Shown here: positions 53,735 through 60,979 of the stretch, one piece after another
Layout of the letters: each line of letters begins with the position of its first letter
Numbering within the stretch: the first letter of the stretch is position 1
Position numbers and translations under genes: made by a program
Source: Streptomyces sp. NRRL B-1347
GTDB lineage: Bacteria; Actinomycetota; Actinomycetes; Streptomycetales; Streptomycetaceae
Length of the DNA: 64,000 nt
Direction: 5' to 3'
Assembly: GCF_000720325.1 (NCBI RefSeq)
Contig: NZ_JOJM01000039.1
Location: 8,529 to 72,528, forward strand
Notes under the pieces: generated by a model
What the model was told of the DNA's origin: nothing
Database searches by the model: none
The model's input: only the letters and a program-made list of their open reading frames with translations

Positions 53735-54447
53735 CCGCACTGCTAGAGGTCGAAGACCTCAGGGTCGCCTACGGCAAGATCGAAGCCGTCAAAGGCATCT
53801 CCTTCACCGTCGAAGCCGGCCAGGTCGTCACCCTCATCGGCACCAACGGCGCCGGCAAGACCACCACCCTCCGCACCCTCTCCGGCCTCCTCAAACCCTC
53901 CGCCGGAAAGATCAGCTTCGACGGACAACCCCTCCACGGCATCCCCGCCCACAAGATCGTCGCCCTCGGACTCGCCCACTCCCCCGAAGGCCGCCACATC
54001 TTCCCCCGCCTCACCATCGTCGAAAACCTCCTCCTCGGCGCCTACCTCCGCGACGACAAAGAAGGAATCGACAAAGACATCCAACGCGCCTACGAACTCT
54101 TCCCCATCCTCGGAGAACGCCGCAAACAAGCCGCAGGCACCCTCTCCGGCGGCGAACAACAAATGCTCGCCATGGGCCGCGCCCTCATGTCACGCCCCAA
54201 ACTGCTCATGCTCGACGAACCCTCCATGGGCCTCTCCCCGATCATGATGCAGAAGATCATGCAAACCATCAGCGAACTCAAGGCCCAAGGCACCACCATC
54301 CTGCTCGTCGAACAGAACGCCCAAGCCGCACTCTCCCTCGCCGACCACGGACACGTCATGGAAGTCGGCCGCATCGCCCTCTCCGGCACCGGCCAGGACC
54401 TCCTCCACGACGAATCCGTCCGCAAGGCCTACCTCGGCGAGGACTAG
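53731..54447 (+). CDS. livF: Branched-chain amino-acid ABC transporter ATPase LivF
   Basis: This 238-aa ATPase has Walker A GTNGAGKTT, the signature LSGGEQQMLAMGRALM, Walker B LLMLDEPSMGLSPIMM and the H-loop LLVEQNAQ. It forms the nucleotide-binding pair with LivG on the cytosolic side. GTG 53731 overlaps the livG stop by four bases (GTGA). A 17-bp hairpin follows the stop and closes the operon. Confidence 0.97.
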   Translation: MTALLEVEDLRVAYGKIEAVKGISFTVEAGQVVTLIGTNGAGKTTTLRTLSGLLKPSAGKISFDGQPLHGIPAHKIVALGLAHSPEGRHIFPRLTIVENLLLGAYLRDDKEGIDKDIQRAYELFPILGERRKQAAGTLSGGEQQMLAMGRALMSRPKLLMLDEPSMGLSPIMMQKIMQTISELKAQGTTILLVEQNAQAALSLADHGHVMEVGRIALSGTGQDLLHDESVRKAYLGED

Positions 54448-54496
54448 GCCTGGCCCCTGGGCCCCGAGCAGCCAGGCCCGGCCCCGGCCGTACACA

Positions 54497-54535
54497 GCGA
54501 GGGCGGTCACCCCGATGTGGGGTGACCGCCCTCGC
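54497..54535. terminator. 17-bp hairpin between livF and ANTAR regulator
   Basis: GCGAGGGCGGTCACCCC at 54497-54513 pairs perfectly with 54519-54535 over the loop GATGT. It sits between two convergent genes, so it may end both transcripts. Confidence 0.92.
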
Positions 54536-54575
54536 CGCGGTCTTCCCTCCGGCTTCCCGCCGGTGGGGGCCGCTC

Positions 54576-55229
54576 TCAGCCCTTCGACGCCTTCTTCTCC
54601 TCGGCGTCCTCGATGACCGCCTCCGCCACCTGCTGCATCGACAGACGACGATCCATCGACGTCTTCTGGATCCACCGGAACGCCGCCGGCTCCGTCAGGC
54701 CGTACTCCGTCTGCAAGATCGACTTCGCCCGGTCCACCAGCTTCCGCGTCTCCAGGCGCTGCGTGAGGTCCGCGACCTCCTGCTCCAGCGTCTTCAGCTC
54801 CGTGAACCGCGACACCGCCATCTCGATCGCCGGTACGACGTCACTCTTGCTGAACGGCTTCACCAGGTACGCCATCGCGCCCGCGTCCCGGGCACGCTCC
54901 ACCAGGTCCCTCTGCGAGAACGCCGTCAGCATGAGCACCGGGGCGATCGACTCCTCGGCGATCTTCTCCGCCGCGGAGATCCCGTCCAGGACGGGCATCT
55001 TCACGTCCAGGATCACCAGGTCGGGCTTGTGCTCCCGGGCCAGCTCGATCGCGGTCTCACCGTCACCGGCCTCGCCGACGACCGTGTAGCCCTCCTCCTC
55101 CAGCATCTCCTTGAGGTCGAGACGGATCAGCGCCTCGTCCTCAGCGATGACGACACGGGTCGTCAGGGGCGGGACGTGCGACTTGTCGTCGGACGCGTCT
55201 ACGGCCTTGGGCGACTCGGGCGGGGTCAC
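54576..55229 (-). CDS. pdtaR: ANTAR-domain response regulator (PdtaR-like)
   Basis: This 217-aa cytosolic protein has an N-terminal receiver domain with a phosphoacceptor Asp at about 75 (VILDVKMPVLDG), acidic pair E30-D31, Thr at 102 and Lys at 124 (YLVKPF), then a coiled linker and a C-terminal ANTAR RNA-binding domain (about residues 150-210, with RKLVDRAKSILQTEYGLTEPAAFRWIQ). Such proteins act as phosphorylation-controlled transcription antiterminators; PdtaS is the partner kinase in mycobacteria and lies elsewhere. The GTG start at 55229 has GAGGAG five bases upstream. A 9-bp hairpin lies in its own leader. Confidence 0.95.
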   Translation of the reverse strand: MTPPESPKAVDASDDKSHVPPLTTRVVIAEDEALIRLDLKEMLEEEGYTVVGEAGDGETAIELAREHKPDLVILDVKMPVLDGISAAEKIAEESIAPVLMLTAFSQRDLVERARDAGAMAYLVKPFSKSDVVPAIEMAVSRFTELKTLEQEVADLTQRLETRKLVDRAKSILQTEYGLTEPAAFRWIQKTSMDRRLSMQQVAEAVIEDAEEKKASKG

Positions 55230-55244
55230 GGGGGCTCCTCGGGA

Positions 55245-55268
55245 CGGGGCAAGTTGTTGCTTGCCCCG
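55245..55268 (-). promoter_or_regulatory. Leader hairpin of the ANTAR regulator
   Basis: CGGGGCAAG at 55245-55253 pairs exactly with CTTGCCCCG at 55260-55268 over a six-base loop (TTGTTG on the plus strand). It is in the mRNA leader, 16 bases upstream of the regulator's GTG start and next to its GAGGAG ribosome binding site. It could be a regulatory stem, perhaps for the regulator itself. Confidence 0.6.
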
Positions 55269-55331
55269 AGCCTACCTAGCTCCTGTATGTTTGAGGCACC
55301 GAGGGGGTAAGCTAACCTTCGGTTCGAAGAA

Positions 55332-55405
55332 GCTCCGGTAGTCCAATCGGTAGAGACGATACCCTCAAAAGGTATTCAGTGTGGGTTCGAATCCCACCCG
55401 GGGCA
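55332..55405 (+). tRNA. tRNA-Leu (anticodon CAA), short variable loop
   Basis: All four arms fold: acceptor stem GCTCCGG/CCGGGGC with one G-T pair, D-arm (GTC/GAC around CAATCGGTAGA), anticodon stem ATACC/GGTAT with loop CTCAAAA giving anticodon CAA (55366-55368), and T-arm GTGGG/CCCAC with TTCGAAT. The discriminator base is A and no CCA is encoded. The variable loop is only five bases (55376-55380), whereas leucine tRNAs normally have a long variable arm. It decodes UUG by Watson-Crick pairing. A LAGLIDADG-type gene begins 110 bases downstream. Confidence 0.9.
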
Positions 55406-55514
55406 CTTTACCTTCAGATCGAAGGCGCTAGCACGATTGGCGATCTTCACTCCTGGCAGTGAACGCGCCTTCGAATTCACTCGCCCCATGCGCGGCGCCG
55501 TCAGGATCGGCCGC

Positions 55515-56291
55515 ATGTACGACATGGGCACACGCAAGCACGCGCTAGCGCTGGTGGCGCAGGGCCGGAGTCTGAACTCCGTCAGCAAGGAAACCGGGAT
55601 CTCGCGAGCAGCGATTCGCTCTTGGAAGTCGCGTATCGACCCTTTACCGCGCATCCGGCAAGAGCCTTGCGCACGGTGCGCCCCTGCCCCCACCGATCCC
55701 CCGGACACAGCGATGTACGCCTACCTCCTGGGCCTCTACTTCGGAGACGGCTGCATCAGCCCTGGCGCCCGATCCGGCTACTTCCTCCGTATCGCATGCG
55801 CCGATGCCTGGCCCGGACTCATCGAGGAATGCGCTGCGGCAGTGGAGGCCGTGAACCCCAAGGGGAAGTCCTGCCGGGTGCAGGCGGTGGGCTACGTCTC
55901 CGTGGTCGGATACAGCCCGCACTGGACCTGCCTGTTCCCGCAGCACGGTCCCGGCAAGAAGCACGAACGAACCATCGCTCTCGAATCCTGGCAACAGGAC
56001 ATCGTCGACGCTCGCCCCTGGGAATTCATCCGGGGGCTCATCCACTCCGACGGGTGTCGGGCCACGAACTGGACCACCCGGGTCGTCGCGGGTGAGCGGA
56101 AGCGCTATGAGTACCCCCGGTACTTCTTCACCAACAAGTCCGATGACATCCGGAAGCTGTTCACCGACACCCTCGACAAGGTCGGAGTCGGGTGGACGAG
56201 CCTCGCCCGAGGCACCGCACCACTCAACATATCCATCGCCCGCAAGGCCTCCGTAGCCCTCATGGACGTGTACGTCGGGCCGAAGTACTGA
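55515..56291 (+). CDS. HTH plus LAGLIDADG-type protein beside tRNA
   Basis: This 258-aa protein opens with MYDMGTRKHALALVAQGRSL and a helix-turn-helix at about residues 18-40 (NSVSKETGISRAAIRSWK). A CARCAP cysteine pair follows at about 52-55. Two LAGLIDADG-type dodecapeptides are present: LLGLYFGDGC at 71-80 and IRGLIHSDGC at 172-181, each with the acidic Asp used for metal binding. This is the layout of a monomeric LAGLIDADG homing endonuclease fused to an HTH module. The gene is directly downstream of a tRNA, not inside an intron or intein. ATG 55515 is preferred; 55524 is close. Free-standing activity is inference. Confidence 0.8.
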   Translation: MYDMGTRKHALALVAQGRSLNSVSKETGISRAAIRSWKSRIDPLPRIRQEPCARCAPAPTDPPDTAMYAYLLGLYFGDGCISPGARSGYFLRIACADAWPGLIEECAAAVEAVNPKGKSCRVQAVGYVSVVGYSPHWTCLFPQHGPGKKHERTIALESWQQDIVDARPWEFIRGLIHSDGCRATNWTTRVVAGERKRYEYPRYFFTNKSDDIRKLFTDTLDKVGVGWTSLARGTAPLNISIARKASVALMDVYVGPKY

Positions 56292-56300
56292 GCGCCCCGG

Positions 56301-57731
56301 TCAGCGGGAGGTCTCGCCGATGTGGTGGACGCGGACGAGGTTCGTGGAGCCGGAGACTCCGGGCGGGGAGCCCGCCGTGATGATGACCGTGTCGCCCGCC
56401 TGGCAGCGGCCGATCTTCAGGAGGTGCTCGTCGACCTGGGCGACCATCGCGTCGGTGGAGTCGACGTGCGGGCCGAGGAAGGTCTCGACGCCCCAGGTGA
56501 GGTTGAGCTGGGACCGCGTGGCGGGGTCGGGAGTGAAGGCCAGGAGGGGGATCGGGGAGCGGTAGCGGGAGAGGCGCTTGACGGTGTCGCCGGACTGGGT
56601 GAAGGCAACGAGGAACTTGGCGCCGAGGAAGTCGCCCATCTCGGCGGCGGCGCGGGCGACGGCGCCGCCCTGGGTGCGGGGCTTGTTGCGGTCCGTCAGG
56701 GGTGGGAGGCCCTTGGCGAGGATGTCTTCTTCGGCGGCTTCGACGATGCGGGCCATGGTGCGGACGGTCTCGATGGGGTATTTGCCGACGCTGGTCTCGC
56801 CGGAGAGCATGACGGCGTCGGTGCCGTCGATGATCGCGTTGGCGACGTCGCTGGCCTCGGCGCGGGTGGGCCGGGAGTTGTCGATCATCGAGTCGAGCAT
56901 CTGGGTGGCGACGATGACGGGTTTGGCGTTGCGCTTGGCGAGTTTGACGGCGCGCTTCTGGACGATGGGGACCTGTTCCAGGGGCATTTCGACGCCGAGG
57001 TCGCCGCGGGCGACCATGATGCCGTCGAAGGCGGCGACGATGTCGTCGATGGCGTCGACGGCTTGGGGCTTCTCGACCTTGGCGATGACGGGGAGGCGGC
57101 GGTTCTCCTCGTCCATGATGCGGTGGACGTCGTCGATGTCGCGGCCGCTGCGGACGAAGGAGAGGGCGATGACGTCGAAGCCGGTGTTCAGGGCCCAGCG
57201 GAGGTCGGCTTCGTCCTTGTCGGAGAGGGCGGGGACGGAGACGGCGACGCCGGGGAGGTTGAGGCCTTTGTGGTCCGAGACCATGCCGCCTTCGATGACG
57301 GTGGTGGTGACGCGGGGGCCGTCGACGGCGGTGACTTCGAGGGTGACTTTGCCGTCGTCGACGAGGATGCGTTCGCCGGTGGTGACGTCGTCGGCGAGGC
57401 CGGCGTAGGTGGTGCCGCAGATGTGGCGGTCGCCTGCGGTGTCGGGTTCGACGGTGATGGTGAACTCGTCGCCGCGTTCGAGGAGTACGGGGCCTTCGGT
57501 GAAACGGCCGAGGCGGATCTTCGGGCCTTGAAGGTCGGCGAGGATGCCGACGCTGCGGCCGGTCTCGTCGGCGGCCTTGCGCACGCGCTGGTAGCGGTCC
57601 TCGTGGTCGGCGTAGGTGCCGTGGCTGAGGTTGAAGCGTGCCACGTCCATTCCGGCTTCGACCAGGGCCTTGATCTGGTCGTAGGTGTCGGTGGCGGGTC
57701 CCAGGGTGCAAACGATTTTCGCTCGGCGCAT
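56301..57731 (-). CDS. pyk: Pyruvate kinase
   Basis: This 476-aa glycolytic enzyme converts phosphoenolpyruvate and ADP into pyruvate and ATP. It starts RRAKIVCTLGPATDTYDQIK, followed by VARFNLSHGTY with the K+/phosphate-binding residues. The active-site region includes ADLQGPKIRLGRF and the catalytic-lysine motif VIAKVEKPQAVD, and the metal-binding signature is MVARGDLGVEMP. The C-terminal allosteric domain is present. ATG 57731 has GAAGA nearby. Streptomyces typically has two copies; the neighbourhood with the ANTAR regulator is that of the copy near polA/liv. Confidence 0.97.
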   Translation of the reverse strand: MRRAKIVCTLGPATDTYDQIKALVEAGMDVARFNLSHGTYADHEDRYQRVRKAADETGRSVGILADLQGPKIRLGRFTEGPVLLERGDEFTITVEPDTAGDRHICGTTYAGLADDVTTGERILVDDGKVTLEVTAVDGPRVTTTVIEGGMVSDHKGLNLPGVAVSVPALSDKDEADLRWALNTGFDVIALSFVRSGRDIDDVHRIMDEENRRLPVIAKVEKPQAVDAIDDIVAAFDGIMVARGDLGVEMPLEQVPIVQKRAVKLAKRNAKPVIVATQMLDSMIDNSRPTRAEASDVANAIIDGTDAVMLSGETSVGKYPIETVRTMARIVEAAEEDILAKGLPPLTDRNKPRTQGGAVARAAAEMGDFLGAKFLVAFTQSGDTVKRLSRYRSPIPLLAFTPDPATRSQLNLTWGVETFLGPHVDSTDAMVAQVDEHLLKIGRCQAGDTVIITAGSPPGVSGSTNLVRVHHIGETSR

Positions 57732-57883
57732 GTCTTCGACAGTAGGCCTTACTGGTCGGTAGTGGATTGGTTGGGCGTGACTACTCAACAACCGTTGGGT
57801 GAAAGGCTTTTGACAACTGTTGAAGTGTGCGCGGGCGCGCTCTGATGAGCGTGTTCAAGGGTCGTCGGAGTGGTGTGGGTGGC

Positions 57884-58588
57884 TCAGAGTTGGGGTGGGT
57901 TCATGGTGAAGCGTGCGTTGACCTGTGCGTAGACGGACTGGCGTTGGGGTTCGAGGTCGAGGGGTGCGGCGGCTTCGGGGGCGCCCGCGAAGGCGGCGCG
58001 GGCCATTCCGGGGGGTGCGGGGTAGCCGTATTGGGGGGTGTTGTCGGCGCCGATGTCGGCGAGTTCGATGAGGGCGTCGAGGGTGGTGCCGAGGGCTTCG
58101 GCGTATTCGCGGGCGCGTTGGACGGCTTCTTTGACGGCTTGCTGGCGGGCGGTGCGGTGGGCGGGTGAGGTGGGGCGCAGGGACCAGTAGGGGCCGTCGA
58201 CGTGGGTGAGGTCGAGGTCGGCGATGCGGGTGGTGAGTTCGCCGAGGGCGGTGAAGTCGGTGAGTTCGGCGCTGATGTGGACGCGGCCGTGGTAGGTGCG
58301 GACGCGTTCTCCCTTGCCGCGTTTGGTGAGTTCGGGGGTGATGGAGAAGGCGCCGGTTTCGATGCGTTCGACGGCTTCGCCGTAGGTTTTGACGAGGTTG
58401 ATGACGTCGTTGTTGCGGCGGGTGAGGTCGGTGAGGGCGTCGCGGCGGTCGGTGCCGCGGGCGCTGACGGTGATGCCGATGCGGGCGATTTCGGGGTCGA
58501 CTTCGAGGTGGGCTTCTCCGCGGACGGCGAGGCGGGGTGCGTCGGGGGTGGCGTAGGGGCTCGTGGGTGTCTGTTCGTGGGTGGTCAT
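57884..58588 (-). CDS. SIMPL (DUF541) domain protein
   Basis: This 234-aa protein belongs to the SIMPL/DUF541 family, named for a mouse protein that interacts with signalling kinases; the bacterial role is unknown. Its core includes LAVRGEAHLEVDPEIARIGI, RIETGAFSITPELTKRGKGE, GRVHISAELTDF and QAVKEAVQRAREYAEALG. No signal peptide is visible, unlike several relatives which are exported. ATG 58588 was chosen; the frame runs much further upstream but the DUF541 domain starts at about residue 18. It is divergent from the 5'-nucleotidase gene. Confidence 0.85.
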   Translation of the reverse strand: MTTHEQTPTSPYATPDAPRLAVRGEAHLEVDPEIARIGITVSARGTDRRDALTDLTRRNNDVINLVKTYGEAVERIETGAFSITPELTKRGKGERVRTYHGRVHISAELTDFTALGELTTRIADLDLTHVDGPYWSLRPTSPAHRTARQQAVKEAVQRAREYAEALGTTLDALIELADIGADNTPQYGYPAPPGMARAAFAGAPEAAAPLDLEPQRQSVYAQVNARFTMNPPQL

Positions 58589-58732
58589 GGGGTCCACTGT
58601 GGCACTGGGGCGGGGTCTGGGGTGGTCATCGGATCGAAACCTCGTGGGGGTGTTGTCGTCGGGGTCTCCTGGGCCAGAATCTACGCGCGTCGCCAGCGCG
58701 CGCAGTTCACGAAGGTTCATGAGGGAGTCGCA

Positions 58733-60532
58733 ATGCCGCTCGACAGAAGGTCGTTCCTGGGGAGTTCCGCCGCTGCGGGGGCGGGGGTGGCGCTCGCGGG
58801 TCCCGCGGTGTCGGCCGAGGCGGCGCCCGCCGTTCGGCCGGGCAAGGAGCCGAGGCGGTATTCGTTCACGGTGATGGGGACGACGGACCTGCACGGGAAC
58901 GTCTTCAACTGGGATTACTTCACGGACCGGGAGTTCGACGACAAGGACCACAACGATGTGGGCCTGGCGAAGATATCCACGTTGGTGTCGCAGGTCCGGG
59001 CGGAGAAGGGGCGTCGCAATACGCTCTTGATCGACGCGGGTGACACGATTCAGGGTACGCAGTTGTCGTACTACTACGCGAAGGTCGATCCGATCACGGC
59101 TGCGCGGGGTCCGGTGCATCCGATGGCGCAGGCGATGAACGCGATCGGGTACGACGCGGCGGCGCTCGGGAACCATGAGTTCAACTACGGGATTCCGGTG
59201 TTGCGGAAGTTCCAGGAGCAGTGTGATTTCCCGCTGCTCGGGGCGAACGCGTTGGATGCGAAGTCGCAGCGTCCTGCTTTTCCGCCGTACAGCATGCATC
59301 GGTTGCGTACGCCGCACGGCCGGGATGTGCGGGTCGCGGTGCTCGGTCTGACGAATCCGGGGATCGCGATCTGGGACAAGGCGCATGTGCAGGGCAAGAT
59401 GACGTTTCCGGGTCTTGAGGAGCAGGCGGCGAAGTGGGTGCCGAGGCTGCGCTCGATGGGTGCGGATGTGGTGATCGTGTCGGCGCATTCGGGGTCGAGC
59501 GGTACGTCGTCGTACGGGGATCAGTTGCCGTATGTGGAGAACGCGGCGGCGTTGGTGGCGCAGCAGGTGCCGGGGATCGATGCGATTCTGGTGGGGCATG
59601 CGCACACGGAGATTCCGGAGTATCTGGTCGAGAACAAGGCGACGGGTAAGAAGGTCGTGTTGTCGGAGCCGTTGAAGTGGGGTCAGCGGTTGACGTTGTT
59701 CGACTTCGGCGTGGTGTGGTCGAAGGGCCGTTGGCGGGTGGAGAGGGTGGGGGCGAAGGTCCTGAACTCCAACGCGGTGGCGGAGGACGGGCGGATCACG
59801 CGGTTGTTGGCGGGTGAGCACCGGAAGGTGGTGGCGTACGTCAATCAGGTGATCGGTACGTCGAAGGCGGCGATGAGTACGGCGGAGGGTCCGTACAAGG
59901 ATGTGCCGATCATTGATCTGATCAGTCATGTGCAGGCGGAGACGGTGCGGGCGGCGCTTGCGGGCGGGGCGTATGCGAAGTTGCCGGTGTTGTCGCAGGC
60001 GTCGTGTTTCTCGCGGACGGCGGGGATTCCCGCGGGTGAGGTGACGATCCGGGACGCGGCGGGTCTGTATCCGTTCGAGAACACGTTGGAGGCGCGGGTT
60101 CTCACGGGTGCGCAGTTGAAGGACTATCTGGAGTTCTCGGCGCGCTATTACGTGCGGACGGCTCCGGGTGTGCCGGTGGATCCGGCGAAGCTGACGAATG
60201 CGGAGGGTGTTCCGGATTACAACTATGACGCGTTGTACGGGGTGTCGTACGACGTGGACATCGCGCAGCCGGTGGGTTCGCGGATCGTGGGGTTGCGGTT
60301 CGACGGCAAGGAGGTGGATCCGGCGGCTGAGTTCGTGTTGGCGGTGAACAACTATCGGGCGAGTGGTGGGGGGAATTTCCCGCATGTGGCGAAGGCGAAG
60401 CAGGTGTGGGTGAATTCGGATGAGATCCGTAACACGATCATCGCGTGGGTGAAGGCGAAGGGCACGGTCGATCCGGCGGAGTTCGCGCGGGTGGACTGGC
60501 GGTTGACGCGTGCGGGGACTCCGGTGTTCTGA
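58733..60532 (+). CDS. Tat-exported 5'-nucleotidase/bifunctional metallophosphatase
   Basis: This 599-aa protein begins MPLDRRSFLG, with twin arginines and a hydrophobic core (SSAAAGAGVALAG), so it is likely Tat-exported. The metallophosphoesterase part carries VMGTTDLHGNVF, LIDAGDTIQGT, LGNHEFNYG, IVSAHSG and LVGHAHTEIPE; the C-terminal nucleotide-binding domain includes GLYPFENTLEARVLTGAQL and the stacking aromatic region YNYDALYG. It should remove phosphate from nucleotides or 2',3'-cyclic nucleotides outside the cell. ATG 58733 has GAGGGAG upstream. Codons are T/G-ending more often than in left-side genes. Confidence 0.93.
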   Translation: MPLDRRSFLGSSAAAGAGVALAGPAVSAEAAPAVRPGKEPRRYSFTVMGTTDLHGNVFNWDYFTDREFDDKDHNDVGLAKISTLVSQVRAEKGRRNTLLIDAGDTIQGTQLSYYYAKVDPITAARGPVHPMAQAMNAIGYDAAALGNHEFNYGIPVLRKFQEQCDFPLLGANALDAKSQRPAFPPYSMHRLRTPHGRDVRVAVLGLTNPGIAIWDKAHVQGKMTFPGLEEQAAKWVPRLRSMGADVVIVSAHSGSSGTSSYGDQLPYVENAAALVAQQVPGIDAILVGHAHTEIPEYLVENKATGKKVVLSEPLKWGQRLTLFDFGVVWSKGRWRVERVGAKVLNSNAVAEDGRITRLLAGEHRKVVAYVNQVIGTSKAAMSTAEGPYKDVPIIDLISHVQAETVRAALAGGAYAKLPVLSQASCFSRTAGIPAGEVTIRDAAGLYPFENTLEARVLTGAQLKDYLEFSARYYVRTAPGVPVDPAKLTNAEGVPDYNYDALYGVSYDVDIAQPVGSRIVGLRFDGKEVDPAAEFVLAVNNYRASGGGNFPHVAKAKQVWVNSDEIRNTIIAWVKAKGTVDPAEFARVDWRLTRAGTPVF

Positions 60533-60548
60533 GGTGGGGTCGGCCGCG

Positions 60549-60941
60549 ATGAATGAGGACCTTGCCGCCGCGTTGGCTGTGGTGCGGCGTGATCTGTCGG
60601 CGACGTGTGCGGTGCAGCCGATCGTGCGGGAGGAGGTGGATTTCGACGGGGATCCGCTGGTGATGCTGTATGAGCCGGATGGTTCCGGGGTGGGGGTTTC
60701 GGTGCCTGCGGGGGTGGTTCCCGCGGAGCAGGTGGCGGAGTTGGCGGAGCAGGTGAAGGACTGGGCGGTGGAGGCGTTGGCGGCGCGGTTGTTGCCGGCG
60801 ACGTGGCCGGAGTGTCCCGACCATCCGCTGGGTCATCCGTTGGTTGCGCGGGTGGTCGGGAGTGTGGCGGTGTGGTCGTGTCCGCGGTCGGGGCGGGTGG
60901 TGGCGCCGGTGGGTGCGTTGGCTGAGGTGGCGGGTGGCTGA
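60549..60941 (+). CDS. Conserved hypothetical protein
   Basis: This 130-aa soluble protein has no domain I can name. It reads MNEDLAAALAVVRRDLSAT, then EEVDFDGDPLVMLYEPDGSG, a helical stretch with AEQVAELAEQVKDWAVEAL, then WPECPDHPLGHPLV and VWSCPRSGRVVAPVG. The pair of Cys/His-containing segments (CPDHPLGH and SCPRSG) might bind zinc. ATG 60549 follows the 5'-nucleotidase stop by 16 bp, so the two may be one transcript. It converges on the decarboxylase/hydroxylase pair with a 38-bp gap. Confidence 0.7.
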   Translation: MNEDLAAALAVVRRDLSATCAVQPIVREEVDFDGDPLVMLYEPDGSGVGVSVPAGVVPAEQVAELAEQVKDWAVEALAARLLPATWPECPDHPLGHPLVARVVGSVAVWSCPRSGRVVAPVGALAEVAGG

Positions 60942-60979
60942 GGCTCTCGGGGCCTGCGGGGTCTGTGGGCTCTGAGGGG

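Noticed and set aside
54497..54535. 17-bp stem as a possible ANTAR target
   Set aside because: It lies beyond the 3' end of the regulator gene and between convergent genes, so a terminator is the simpler reading.
58705..58719. Possible PHO box (GTTCA repeated with 10-bp spacing) before the 5'-nucleotidase
   Set aside because: PhoP boxes need 11-bp direct repeat units with more conserved bases; here only GTTCA repeats and the period is 10, and it overlaps the ribosome binding region.
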